Shown here: in pieces, positions 16,529-28,585 of the stretch
How the letters are laid out: each line of letters begins with the position of its first letter
Position numbering within the stretch: the first letter of the stretch is position 1
NCBI GenBank assembly: GCA_041687015.1
Contig: JAWLCT010000002.1
Coordinates: 1 to 64,000, forward strand
DNA from: JALOAT01 sp041687015
GTDB taxonomy: Bacteria > Pseudomonadota > Gammaproteobacteria > Thiohalomonadales > Thiohalomonadaceae
Length of the DNA: 64,000 nucleotides
Reading direction: 5' to 3'
Translations under genes and position numbers: made by a program
The notes under the pieces: model-generated
Seen by the model: the letters and a program-made list of their open reading frames with translations, nothing else
What the model was told of the DNA's origin: nothing
The model's database searches: none

Positions 16529-17424
16529 GCGTCGCCTCCCTTGCCTTTGGAGCGTCCCGTGGGCGGCTCGTCGTCTTCCGCCTCGTTGGGGCCGACCTTG
16601 ATGAAATGGAAAAAGGCGCCCACCGCCGTGAGGCCGAGGGCAAAGAGCCCCAACGGCTTGGTGATGCCCTTCCACAGTTCCACCCAGGGACTGATCTCCG
16701 GGTCCTTGGGCAAACCGTACGCTTCGGGACGATCGGCGTGCTGCAGCACGTACATCACGTGCGTGCCGCCCACCTTTTCCGGGTTATACAGGCCCGCATT
16801 GGTGAAACCCCGACGGTTGAGATCGACCACCCGCGTATTGGCGTAATGAATCATGTCGTCCTTGCTACCGAAGCGAATGGCGCCGGTGGGACAGGTCTTG
16901 ACGCACACGGGCTCCAGCCCCACGGTGACACGATCCGAACACATCGAACACTTGTAAGCCTTCTCGTCGCGCTGGGAGATGCGCGGGATGTTGAACGGGC
17001 AACCGGTGACGCAATAACCGCAGCCGATGCACTGGTCCTGCTGGAAGTCCACGATGCCGTTCGACAACTGCACGATGGCACCGGGGGATGGGCAGGCCTT
17101 GAGGCAACCGGGGTCACCGCAATGCATACAACCGTCCTTGCGGATCAGCCATTCAAAATCGTAAGGACCGTGCTCCACCTCGGTGAAACGGATCAACGTC
17201 CAGGTATGTTCGTTCAGGTCGGCGGGGTTGTCGTAAACGCCCGTGTTGCTGCCCACGTCGCCCCGCAGATCGTTCCACTCCATGCACGCCACCTGGCACG
17301 CCTTGCAGCCGATGCATTGCGAAATGTCGATCAGCTTGGCGACGGGTACCGTGCGTCGGACTCCGGGCGGCGGTGTGGTGGTCGCGGACCGGCGTTGCAC
17401 ATCAAGCGTCTGTGTGGCCATCAC
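16525..17424 (-). CDS. fdoH: Formate dehydrogenase iron-sulfur (beta) subunit
   Basis: A 299-residue ferredoxin-type subunit holding four [4Fe-4S] clusters, built from CIGCKACQVACMEWND, CMHCGDPGCLKACP, CIGCGYCVTGCPFNIP and CSMCSDRV...CVKTCPTGAI. Near the C-terminus a single membrane helix (about GLFALGLTAVGAFFHF) anchors it beside the cytochrome, as in E. coli FdnH. It begins eight bases after fdoG and overlaps fdoI. The protein faces the periplasm with the alpha subunit, carried across by the Tat signal on FdoG. Confidence 0.95.
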   Translation of the reverse strand: MMATQTLDVQRRSATTTPPPGVRRTVPVAKLIDISQCIGCKACQVACMEWNDLRGDVGSNTGVYDNPADLNEHTWTLIRFTEVEHGPYDFEWLIRKDGCMHCGDPGCLKACPSPGAIVQLSNGIVDFQQDQCIGCGYCVTGCPFNIPRISQRDEKAYKCSMCSDRVTVGLEPVCVKTCPTGAIRFGSKDDMIHYANTRVVDLNRRGFTNAGLYNPEKVGGTHVMYVLQHADRPEAYGLPKDPEISPWVELWKGITKPLGLFALGLTAVGAFFHFIKVGPNEAEDDEPPTGRSKGKGGDA

Positions 17425-17432
17425 GCGCCTCC

Positions 17433-20400
17433 TCAGGCTTTCTCGACGTTCACCAGGAACGCCTTGAACTCAGGCGTCTGTGCGTTGGCGTCGCCCACGA
17501 AGGGCGTCAAGGTGTTCGCCAGGAAACCCTGACGCGCCACACCGGTAAAGCCCCAGTGGATGGGAATGCCCACGGTGTGGACCACCTTGCCGTCGACCTG
17601 CAACGGTCGGATGCGCTTGGTGACCACTGCCACCGCCTTGATTGCACCACGCGTGGTGCTCACCACGATGGATTCGCCATTGCGAATGCCTTTCTCGCTC
17701 GCCAGCGCCTCCCCGATCTCCACGAACTGGGCCGGCTGCACGATGGCGTTCGCCAGCGCATGTTTGGTCCAGAAATGGTGATGCTCGGTGAGCCGGTAGG
17801 TGGTGGCGGCGTAGGGATACTTCTCCGATTTGCCGAAGTTGTCCCAGTCACCGGGAAACACCCGCGCCGCCGGATTGTGGGTCGCCCTGGGATTGTCGGG
17901 ATGCAGCGGGTTGTAGCCCAACGGCGACTCGAACGGCTCGTAATGCTCAGGAAACGGGCCTTCCGCCATCCCGCCGAGGGCGAACAAACGCGCCACGCCT
18001 TCGGCGTTCATGATGAACGGATTGACGCCTTCTTCCGGGGCGGCATCGGGACGCATGTCGGGCACGTCGGCACCTGTCCATTTCACGCCGTTCCAGTACA
18101 CCAGGGCACGGGTCTTGTCCCAGGGTTTGCCCGTCGGGTCCGCAGAGGCGCGGTTGTAGAGAATGCGGCGGTTGGCCGGCCAGGAGAAACCCCAGTTGGG
18201 ATACATGCCGAGTCCCGATGGATCCGCGGTATCACGGCGCGCCATGAGATTACCCGCTTCAGACCAGGCACCGCAGTACAGCCAGTTGCCGCTCGCGGTG
18301 GAACCGTCATCACGTAACTGCGCGAAGCCCGACAACTGTTCGCCGGCCTTGGTGAGCACCTTTGAAGGGTCCTTGGGATCGGTGACGTCGGCGATTGCAT
18401 AGCCGGAGATCTCTTTCGCCAGCTCCTCCGGTGAGGGATCCGACGGATCCCGGTACGGCCAGTGCAGCTTGGCGATGGGATCGGGGAACGCCCCACCCTC
18501 GGCCTCATAGGCCTGGCGCAGACGCTGGAACAAACCCGCCATGATCTGGGCGTCGGTCTTGGCTTCACCCGGCGGGTCGACCGCACGCTGTTTCCAGCTG
18601 ATCACCCGGCCTGAGTTGGTGAACGATCCCGGCTCTTCCGCGAAACAGGCCGCCGGTAGCCGGAACACTTCGGTCTGGATACTGGCCGGGTCAACGTCGT
18701 TGTATTCGCCGGCATTACGCCAGAATTCGGAGGTCTCGGTCGCGAGCGGGTCAATCACCACGAGAAACTTCAGCTTGGCAAGTCCCTGTGCGATTTTCGC
18801 CTTGTGCGACATGGCGGCAATGGGATTGAAGCCCTGGCAGAAGAACCCGTTCATCTGGCCCTGATGCATGCGTTCGAAGATGTGCAGCGTGTCGTAAGGC
18901 TTGTCGACCTTCGGCAGCCACGCGTAACGGAAGTCGTTTTGCCTGGTCGCCTCCGCACCGAACCACGCCTTCATCAAACTGGCCTGGAATTTCGGGAAGT
19001 TCTGCCAGTAACTCACCTGACCCGGACGGAGTGGCTTGGGCGAACGCGCAGCGAGGAAGTCCGTGTAGGACTGCTCGTCGTCGCCGGGCAGGCGCATGTA
19101 CCCGGGAAGATTGTTGGTGAGCAGACACATATCGGTAATACCCTGCACGTTGGCGTGGCCGCGCAAGGCGTTCACCCCGCCGCCGGGGCGTCCCATGTTG
19201 CCCAGCAGGAGCTGGATGATGGCCATGGTGCGAATGTTCTGCGAGCCAACGGAGTGCTGGGTCCAGCCCAACGCGTACATGATGGTCATCACCTTATCGG
19301 GCGCCGACGTCTCCCCGATCATTTCGCACACCTTGAGGAAGCGGTCCTGGGGCGTACCGGTGATCTTGCTGACCACTTCGGGCGTGTAGCGCGCAAAGTG
19401 CTTTTTCATCAGTTGCATGACGCTGCGCGGATGACGCATGGTTTCGTCCACCATGGCGTAACCGTCGGCGCTCATTTCGTAGCCCCAGCTGCTGCGGTCG
19501 TACTTGCGATTCGCGGCGTCGTATCCGCTGTATAGACCGTTGTCGAAGTTGAAATCGGCACGCACCAGGAAACTGGCGTTGGTGTAATTGCGCACGTATT
19601 CCTGATGGAACTTGCCGTTGCTCAACAGGTAATTGATGACACCGCCCAGAAACGCGATATCGGTGCCTACGCGGATAGGCGCGTAGTAATCCGCCACCGC
19701 AGCCGAGCGGGTGAAGCGCGGGTCGACCACGATGAGCTTGGCGCCACGCTTCGCCTTGGCCTCCACTACCCACTTGAAACCACAGGGATGGGCCTCGGCG
19801 GCGTTACCGCCCATGATGAGGATCAGATCGGCATTCTTGATGTCGACCCAGTGATTGGTCATCGCGCCTCTGCCAAACGTCGGGGCAAGACTTGCCACCG
19901 TTGGCGAGTGTCAGATGCGCGCCTGCGTGTCGAGAGCAACGATGCCGAGGGGACGCAGCGTTTTGTGCGTGAGATAGCCGCCCTCGTTGCTGGATGCGCT
20001 GCTCGCCAGGAACCCGGTGGTGAGCCAGCGGTTGACGGTTTCGCCCTTCTCGTTCTTCTCGATGAAGTTGGCGTCGCGATCGTCTTTCATGAGTTTCGCG
20101 ATGCGGGCAAAGGCTTCGTCCCAGGAAATCCGTTTCCAGCCGTTGCTGCCGGGGGCACGGTATTCCGGGTGTTTGAGGCGGTTCGGGCTGTTGATCATGT
20201 CCACCAGGCCCGCACCCTTGGGACACAGCGTGCCGCGGTTGACCGGATTGTCCGGGTCGCCCTCCACGTGAATGAGTGCAGGCTTTCCGTTTTTGGAACC
20301 GTCACCCAGCGTGTAGAGGATTACGCCGCAGCTCACAGAACAGTACGGGCAGGTGCTGCGGGTTTCACGGGTACGCGCCAGTTTGAAGGCGCGCGTGCCG

Positions 20401-20498
20401 GCCAGAACCTCGGCCGGTGAGAACCCCATCACCGCGAGCGTGGATGTGCCCAGGCCACCGGCACAGATTTTGAAAAACTCCCGACGCGAACAATCCAT
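17433..20498 (-). CDS. fdoG: Formate dehydrogenase alpha subunit, selenocysteine-containing
   Basis: Molybdopterin enzyme of 1021 residues that oxidises formate to CO2 in the periplasm. The TGA at 19911-19913 is residue 196, the exact Sec position of E. coli FdoG: DTQARI-U-HSPTVASLAPTFGRG. Reading through it joins two otherwise intact halves. The Tat signal (SRREFFKI) is followed by the first [4Fe-4S] motif CPYCSVSCGV; the bis-MGD binding regions and DPRFTRSAAVADYYAP lie downstream. ATG 20498 has GGAGG eight bases upstream; in-frame codons further up lack family sequence. It heads the operon; a candidate promoter is at 20634-20661. Confidence 0.97.
19884..19913 (-). promoter_or_regulatory. 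SECIS element in fdoG
   Basis: Fourteen bases after the UGA the mRNA forms GGCA-AGUCU-UGCC, essentially the AGUCU-loop hairpin of E. coli fdnG/fdoG. SelB binding here lets UGA be read as Sec. Confidence 0.88.
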
Positions 20499-20633
20499 CG
20501 ACAAGTCCTCCGTTACAGGCGACGACAGTCGCACGCCAGGGCGCGCGGACTGCGGAAAGGGCAGCGCACTGCAGGGGATGAACAGCGAGGGCGGATGGTT
20601 TTGCCGTTGTTGTTATCCCGCAGGGTGAATCGA

Positions 20634-20661
20634 AGTATAGATTCGGTTATCAATGCTTCAA
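20634..20661 (-). promoter_or_regulatory. Predicted promoter of the fdo-sel operon
   Basis: TTGAAG and TATACT with a 16-base spacer on the minus strand, about 135 bases upstream of fdoG. A TTGAT half-site inside the spacer resembles half of an FNR box, but the second half does not match, so oxygen control is not shown by sequence. Confidence 0.45.
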
Positions 20662-21003
20662 GGAAGTCTGATAGCACCTGCGGCGTATCAGAATTTCACA
20701 ATTTTGTGTTTTTCGCGCGCGTAGGTGGAAGGCCATTTACGCCATCGGGGCATCGCACTGCGCTGCGACTGTCGGTGCACTCGCCGGTAGGCGTTGCGGG
20801 GCTCGCCCGGCATACGGAATATACGAGGACGCCACCCGCGGCAGCGGGCTTCATCCGAGGCATTACGCCAAACAGGGTCAATGCCCGATACAGATATTTC
20901 ACGCGCGCTGCTTGCATCTGGCGGCCGCGCAATTGCGCATATCACCCTCACAGGGTAGCAACGAGGCAAGGCCGAACCTCGTGTGCGCACTAATATCTGT
21001 GCC
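20662..21003. other. Divergent spacer between fdoG and the metal ATPase gene
   Basis: About 340 bases with no gene I can support. A minus-strand frame crosses it but has no protein character. Promoters for the ATPase should lie here; none could be picked with confidence. Confidence 0.4.
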
Positions 21004-23033
<2,030 letters not shown>

Positions 23034-23037
<4 letters not shown>

Positions 23038-23786
23038 CGGCCGGACCACGGCCAAACCCGCACGTACAGCTGGTACGCGAGGGGCAACTCGCCATATACC
23101 GTCTCAAGATCCGGCGGTACTTTGAACGCGGTGACGCTGAAACCGACACCGAATTGCTGGTGCCCGTGGCGGGTGGCATAGACATACCCGAGGGTGCCGG
23201 CCGTGGTGGGATGCATGCGGGGGCGCGTGTCTGCCGCCTCGAAGCTGTGGGGCACGTTGGCGGCACGCGCGAAAAACTGGTGGCGTGCGTACCGCGTCAG
23301 GCGGCCCTCGAGGAGAAAGCTTTCGCTCGCATCGCCTGCCTGTGTGGCTACGCCCCAGGCCGCCGTGGCGGTGAACGCAAGGGAACCGAGCGGTTGTCTG
23401 AACATCGCGGACATGGCGGCGCCAGTGGCTCGCAGGGACGAAAAAGGTGCAAACCCCGATTCGCCGTAAGAGGCCGAAAGCGCCCATGACGGTGACGCCG
23501 CGTAGCTGAGTCTTGCAGCGTAGGATGCGAGACGCCGCGGGTCGGTCGGGGTAGTAGCGGGAACGCTGGCACTGGTCAGCTGCCAATCGTTCACCACGAT
23601 GGACGCAGTGGCGCCCGATGCGATAGCCGGCGCCGCAAGCGAGGTCCCCTCCCACGGGGCGGTGGCGAGCGCAGTGGAGAAGGTGGCGGAACGGCCAACG
23701 TCTTCCGCCCGAGGGCGCTCGGCACAGGCGGAGCCTGCCACCACGGCAGCAGCCAGCAAAAGCCGGGAGATCACACGCGCAGCCAT
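23034..23786 (-). CDS. Predicted secreted or outer-membrane beta-barrel protein
   Basis: A 250-residue protein with an N-terminal signal peptide (hydrophobic LLLAAAVVAGSA) and alternating polar/hydrophobic strands typical of a small beta-barrel, ending in aromatic-rich QLYVRVWPW. I do not recognise a named family. Similar proteins are sometimes encoded beside copper-handling genes, and here it ends tail-to-tail with a CopB-like ATPase, sharing three bases, so a link to metal stress is possible but not shown. Confidence 0.6.
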
Positions 23787-23988
23787 GACACGTCCCTGTG
23801 TATGTGGTTTTTCCCTTTATAGCGCCGTTCGTCGCGTCCCGTGGTCCGGTTCGCGATCACACCGAGACATGGCGTGCCGTCTGCAGCCGGAAAAAACGCG
23901 ACGCCTCAGTCGCGCCTGGAGCGGCATCACCGCGCACGGATGAAGCGTCTGGTGTGCTTCGTGGAAAGTTTTTGGTGCGGAGGAAAAC

Positions 23989-24310
23989 ATGGCGACGTTG
24001 ATTGCCTGGAGCGATGAGTACAGCGTCGGGATTCGTGATATCGATGACCGCATCCGGTGCCCGGAAGCCTGCTCAACAAGCTTTGATCAGCGCTGACTTC
24101 CGAACAATCGGCAGTGTGGTGGCGACGATCCTGGAGGCATTGATCCCCATACCGGGATGCATCGTGCGGTGGAGAAATGCCTGCTGCGGCTGTTTTGGGG
24201 CCTTCCGCCCATCGGCAAGGAACGGCTGTTTTTCCCGCAGGACTTGCTCATGGCGCAGATCCGCCGGGAGAACAAGCCCCATACCCGGCGCAATCCTTCA
24301 CCCGCGGAAA
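23989..24310 (+). pseudogene. Decayed bacteriohemerythrin gene
   Basis: The first 20 residues read MATLIAWSDEYSVGIRDIDD, a classic hemerythrin N-terminus where a His-containing DQHK motif should follow; here the frame shifts to DDRIRCPEAC and stops. Further on, another frame gives TIGSVVATILEALI, and a third gives MHRAVEKCLLRLF, matching the central and C-terminal helices with the iron-ligand region. GGAGG six bases before the ATG is intact. Several indels have destroyed an O2-binding diiron protein of about 130 residues. Confidence 0.7.
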
Positions 24311-24318
24311 GCAAGAAC

Positions 24319-25761
24319 TCATGCCATGTTGAGGTTTTCGAGTTCCTGACGCGTGACGTTGCGCAGCCGCAGGGCTTGCCGATCCCATTCGACGCGCCGG
24401 CCCAAACGGTACGCCAGGGTTGCCATGTGCACGGTTACGGCCTCCTCGAAACCTTGCTCGATGCCGCAGGCCGGCGTGCCGCCATGGCGCACGCAGCCGA
24501 GCCAGTCGCGGAGGTGCAGATAGGTCGCGTCGTACAGGTGACCGTGACGCCAGGTGGGTGATTCCGCCGGCCCTGCCACCGCGACGCTGCTGGCGAGGGT
24601 CGCGTGAGGTGCGTACAGCACGCGTTCCCGCCGCACCGCCTGCGCTGCCGGTGCGGATTCGAGGGTAAGTCGGCTATCCCACCGCAGGCGCGCCTCTCGG
24701 CCGGTCAGTGCTGCATGACGCGCGTAGTCCGGGCCCAGGGTCGCGGTGTAGACCAGGGCGGTGCCTTGATCGCCCCCGGACGCGACGCGGTACTCAGGGA
24801 ATTCCAGTCCCACGTGGAGTACGTCGGGCACCTCGCGGCCGTCGTTGTAGGCGTAGATGCCGCCGGAGGCCACGACCGCGGCAGGGATGCCGAGATCGAG
24901 CACACCATTGAGTCGGTCGAAGTCTTCTGCAAGCGTCTCACCCGCCAGCCCGGTACCGTAGTCCCACCATTTTCGCCACCGGAAAAAGCGCTCGGGATCA
25001 AACTGCACCGGTGGGGCGCTGCCGAGAAACTGGCGCCAGTCGATGGTGCGCGGACTCGCCTGCTCATGCAGCGGGGCCTGCCACGATCCCTGTCCGGCGG
25101 GGAGACGGGTATTCACCTCCGCCAGTCGCACGTGGCCCAACACGTCACTACGCAGCGCCGCTCGCGCAGCAAAAAAATGTGAAGTCTGCCGGTACTGGTG
25201 GCCGACCTGCAGCACCACCGGCGCGCGCAGCACGGCACGCCTCAAGGCCATGATATCGCCAAGGCGGTAACCCAGCGTATGTTCCACGTACACGTGTTTG
25301 CTTGCTTCCACCGCCGCGAGCGCCATCGGCGCATGCCAGTGATCGGGCGTAGCGATCACCACGGCGTCCACCTCCGCGCTCTGAACCAGCTCGTGGTAGG
25401 TACGAAAACGTCGTGGTCGGTGACCGCCCCGGCGCGCTGTGGCGAGCGCGGCATCTGCATGCACGTCGAACACGTCGCAGATGCCGGTTATCGCGACATT
25501 GAGATCGCGCTGCAGACACTGCTCCAGCAGTGCCCCGCCACGACGGCCGACACCGATAAACCCGACGCGCACCGTTCCGCCTGCGACCGATGGCAACGGC
25601 GGCGCGATGGCGTCCGCATCGGCCGGTCGTATCGCGCGGGGACCGGTCACCTCGCGGGTGCACGCTATCCCGCCACCGAATGCCGCGAGTGCCGGTACCC
25701 CGACGAGTCCCTTGAGAAAGCGGCGCCGTCCACGCGCGGGTCCCTCCTGGCGCGGTTTCAT
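24319..25761 (-). CDS. Tat-exported Gfo/Idh/MocA-family oxidoreductase
   Basis: A 480-residue protein with a twin-arginine signal (RRRFLKGLVGVPALAAFGGG) and a Rossmann domain (VRVGFIGVGRRGGALL, the GxGxxG NAD(P) site), then DVFDVHADAAL, VDAVVIATPDHWH and VYVEHTLGYR. This is the Gfo/Idh/MocA group, which includes exported glycosidase-like members (GH109). The usual EKP motif is replaced by EHT, and the His after TPDHWH is kept, so substrate handling may differ. The C-terminal half is the alpha/beta domain. Its start overlaps the stop of the upstream DoxX-like gene (ATGA), so the two are co-translated. Substrate unknown. Confidence 0.8.
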   Translation of the reverse strand: MKPRQEGPARGRRRFLKGLVGVPALAAFGGGIACTREVTGPRAIRPADADAIAPPLPSVAGGTVRVGFIGVGRRGGALLEQCLQRDLNVAITGICDVFDVHADAALATARRGGHRPRRFRTYHELVQSAEVDAVVIATPDHWHAPMALAAVEASKHVYVEHTLGYRLGDIMALRRAVLRAPVVLQVGHQYRQTSHFFAARAALRSDVLGHVRLAEVNTRLPAGQGSWQAPLHEQASPRTIDWRQFLGSAPPVQFDPERFFRWRKWWDYGTGLAGETLAEDFDRLNGVLDLGIPAAVVASGGIYAYNDGREVPDVLHVGLEFPEYRVASGGDQGTALVYTATLGPDYARHAALTGREARLRWDSRLTLESAPAAQAVRRERVLYAPHATLASSVAVAGPAESPTWRHGHLYDATYLHLRDWLGCVRHGGTPACGIEQGFEEAVTVHMATLAYRLGRRVEWDRQALRLRNVTRQELENLNMA

Positions 25762-26258
25762 GATGGCCGCACTCCCGCTGTTGCATCGCGCCGCGGTATT
25801 GCCCGCCGCCCCTCGCGCAGGGCATCAAGGCCGAACACGGGGCTGGTGGGAAACACCAGCAGCACCGCAAGGCAGGTACAGACCACCAGGCCTTCGCTCT
25901 GCAACAGGGCCGCCCCCACGAACGCCGCCGGCGAAGAGGCGGGCAGCCCGACCACCAGGGTGAGCAGCGAAGCCGCCAGCGCTGTCGCTACAGCCACGGG
26001 TGCGTACACACCGAGGATCAGAACGGTGCCAAGCAATGCGACGAACGCCCCGTAGACATGTTGGCCGACAGCCAGCATGTCCGGTGTCGGTTCCAGCAGG
26101 GAAAGACTGTGCAGCAACAGGCTGTCCGGGTGCAGGTCGGGGACACCGGTGTCGCCCAGCAAGCCGAGAGCGGCCAGACCGATGCGCAGCAAATGAGCGC
26201 CCGCCAGCAGACGCAAACCGACGAGTACGCTCCATTGTGAGGCCGAAAAGGAATGCAT
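25758..26258 (-). CDS. DoxX-like membrane protein
   Basis: A 166-residue integral membrane protein with about four hydrophobic helices (LVGLRLLAGAHLLRIGL; VYGAFVALLGTVLILGVYAPV; ALAASLLTLVVGLPA; VVCTCLAVLLVF), the layout of the DoxX/DoxD superfamily. ATG 26258 is preceded by GGAGGGGG. It is coupled by an ATGA overlap to the exported oxidoreductase downstream, which suggests a two-part inner-membrane/periplasmic unit. Family assignment rests on topology and length only. Confidence 0.55.
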   Translation of the reverse strand: MHSFSASQWSVLVGLRLLAGAHLLRIGLAALGLLGDTGVPDLHPDSLLLHSLSLLEPTPDMLAVGQHVYGAFVALLGTVLILGVYAPVAVATALAASLLTLVVGLPASSPAAFVGAALLQSEGLVVCTCLAVLLVFPTSPVFGLDALREGRRAIPRRDATAGVRPS

Positions 26259-26532
26259 GCCCCCTCCTTGGTGACGCGCTGTTCGACAGGGCTTGCGCTC
26301 CTGCATGCCCGCAGGGCGTGTCCCGCCCTGGCATCACGGCATCACGTGATCAGTGACGAGTGATTCAGCGAGTCGAGTATAGATGCTCTGGTGAGGGCAA
26401 CCTGTGCGTTCGTGCACGGCATTTGGATTCGTGATACGCAGAGCGTTCGCCATAAAGGGTGTCGCTCAGAGCGCGATAGCGGTTCCGGGAATAATCAGTG
26501 CGACCAGACAGGTTCCATGTCCCTGCGCTGCC

Positions 26533-28524
26533 TCAACGCGAAAATTTCCAGCGCACCCGGATCCGGGTTCCGACCCCCTGCACCGACGTGAGCTGGAATT
26601 CGCCGCCCGACATCTCGGCGCGTTCCCGCATGCTACCGAGCCCGATGCCGCGCCGCGCCGAACTCGCCGGCGCTGTCTGTTCGAAGCCGCACCCATCGTC
26701 GCTCACACCGAGGGCCACGCATTGACCATCACCCATCAGGGTGACGGCAACGGTGGTGGCGCCGGCATGCTCGACCACGTTGCGCACGGCTTCCTGCACG
26801 ATGCGAAAGATCACGACGCGCAATCGTCGGGGGATGGTCTCCTCCGTAACCCTGAACCGGCTCAGTAACGTCGGGCGGGCGTGATTGCGCTCGAATTCAC
26901 GGCAAAACCAGTCGAGCGTGGGTAGCAAGCCCAGGTCATCCAACATGGGCGGTCGCAAATCCAGGGCAATACGCCGCACCTCTTCGATGGCGCTCTGAAT
27001 CCGTTCACTGCTTGCGATCAAAGTGGGACATTGGCGGCACATGGGCGGCGCGTCGCTGCTTCGATGTGCCTGGATACCGATGCGCAAGGCGCTGAGGCTC
27101 TGGCCGATGCCATCGTGCAATTCCAGCGCAACGCGCTTACGTTCCCTCTCCTGGGTCTGCAGCAGGATTTCCGAAAGTTGCTGCAACTCGGCACGGGAAC
27201 GGCGCAGTTCTTCCTCGACACAGGTTTCGTGACTCACATCGATGATGTTCCACAGCAGCGCCGGCCCCTCGGGGGTGTCTATGGCCGAGGTGTGGCTGCG
27301 CACCGCCGCGGGGGCATCGTCTTCGCGCCTCAGGCGCAGCGTGCATGCCTGCCCGGCCGCGGCGTGCCAGGCGGCCTGATCGGGGGCGTCGACAAGCTCG
27401 TCGACACGGCAACCCATCAGGCGTTCACGGGATCGGCGAAAGGCGCGGGCGAACGCGCCGTTGCAAAATTCCACCACGTCGTTGCGCACCAGGGCGATCC
27501 CCGCGAGGGTGTTTTCCACAAGCGTGTTGTAGCGTTTTTCCGCTGCCGCACACCGTTGCCGATCGCGCTGTTGTTCCTCAATCTTTGTCATCAGGTTTGT
27601 ATTGAGCCGCTCCAGGTCACGGGTGCGCGCCTGCACCAGCAGTTCGAGTCGCTGACCGTATTCGGCCAGCACCTCTTCTGCATCGTGTTGGCGGGTAATA
27701 TCCTCGATCACCAGCACGGCGTAGGGGGTGCCGGGCTCGGTGTTTTCGGGCAGGCGTGTCAAGGTCAGGCGCAGGTGCCTTGCAAGGGGCACAAGTTCGG
27801 ATTCGAGCTCGCAGGCTTCGCCGCAGGCCAGCGTGACCAGTGCTTGGTTGATGGTGCCGGCGCAAGGGGGTTGAAGATTGCCAAGGATCGTATCGAGATC
27901 GCCACCGAAGGCATGTCGCACCTTGGCGAGCCCCCAGGTTTCCAGCGTGCGGTTGATACGCAGCACCCGCGCCGCCCGATCCAGCAGCACGATACCCTGG
28001 GACATGGCATCCACAGCGGCCTCCCATTGCTGTTTGGCGCGGGACACGCGCCGAGCCTGGGCGCGGCGATCACGCGTCGGAGCACGCCGGTCGAATGCGG
28101 TCTCTACCAAGAAGGCCAGGCTGCGCAGGAATTGAACATCACCCGGCAGTAGCGCACGCGGCCTGTCGCCCCACCAGCCAACCAGATCGCCGGTGTCGAG
28201 ACCGAGCAGCAGGCCAAACCCGGTGGAAGACGCATCGCCGGCAGGAAAAGGCGCGGCGTGCGGTATCGCGCCAATCTTTCCGCCAAGCAGTACCAGAAGC
28301 ACTTGGCCGGGGGGAGCGATGGAGTGGGTGTCCGGAGGCGGGACAGCAGGCTGTATCTCCGGCGGGCCGAGTTGGACATGAACAGGCCCGTACAACTGCA
28401 ACAGGATTTCCCTGGCGTGCTCGAGCAGCAGTCGGGGATCCGGGCGGCCGGCGGCGAAGCTCGACAATCCAGCCAGCAACTGCTCCTGTGACAAGACGGT
28501 GTGGGCCAGCGAAGGCTGGGACAT
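26533..28524 (-). CDS. NarX/DegS-type sensor histidine kinase with PAS domains
   Basis: A cytoplasmic-looking sensor kinase of 663 residues without clear membrane helices. Order: an N-terminal GAF-like region (residues about 15-150), PAS domain (KQQWEAAVDAMSQGIVLLDRAARVL), coiled coil, second PAS (NTLVENTLAGIALVRNDVVEFCNG), then the HisKA_3 phosphoacceptor helix ERKRVALELHDGIGQSLSALR and an HATPase_c domain (VQEAVRNVVEHAGA; DDGCGF; GIGLGSMRERAEMSGGEF). A CRQCP motif sits just after the phosphoacceptor helix. It should pair with a NarL/LuxR-type response regulator, but none is encoded nearby. ATG 28524 has GGGAGA five bases upstream. Confidence 0.88.
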   Translation of the reverse strand: MSQPSLAHTVLSQEQLLAGLSSFAAGRPDPRLLLEHAREILLQLYGPVHVQLGPPEIQPAVPPPDTHSIAPPGQVLLVLLGGKIGAIPHAAPFPAGDASSTGFGLLLGLDTGDLVGWWGDRPRALLPGDVQFLRSLAFLVETAFDRRAPTRDRRAQARRVSRAKQQWEAAVDAMSQGIVLLDRAARVLRINRTLETWGLAKVRHAFGGDLDTILGNLQPPCAGTINQALVTLACGEACELESELVPLARHLRLTLTRLPENTEPGTPYAVLVIEDITRQHDAEEVLAEYGQRLELLVQARTRDLERLNTNLMTKIEEQQRDRQRCAAAEKRYNTLVENTLAGIALVRNDVVEFCNGAFARAFRRSRERLMGCRVDELVDAPDQAAWHAAAGQACTLRLRREDDAPAAVRSHTSAIDTPEGPALLWNIIDVSHETCVEEELRRSRAELQQLSEILLQTQERERKRVALELHDGIGQSLSALRIGIQAHRSSDAPPMCRQCPTLIASSERIQSAIEEVRRIALDLRPPMLDDLGLLPTLDWFCREFERNHARPTLLSRFRVTEETIPRRLRVVIFRIVQEAVRNVVEHAGATTVAVTLMGDGQCVALGVSDDGCGFEQTAPASSARRGIGLGSMRERAEMSGGEFQLTSVQGVGTRIRVRWKFSR

Positions 28525-28585
28525 CCAGGTCTCCCGCAAGCAAAATTTGTGATGGAGCTCGCAAGAAACCTAGCAGGCGTTCAGC

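Noticed and set aside
17433..20498. fdoG looks like two genes or a nonsense pseudogene
   Set aside because: The TGA is at the known Sec196 position, with a SECIS hairpin and all sel genes nearby.
20634..20661. FNR box in the fdo promoter
   Set aside because: Only a TTGAT half-site is present; the second half does not match ATCAA.
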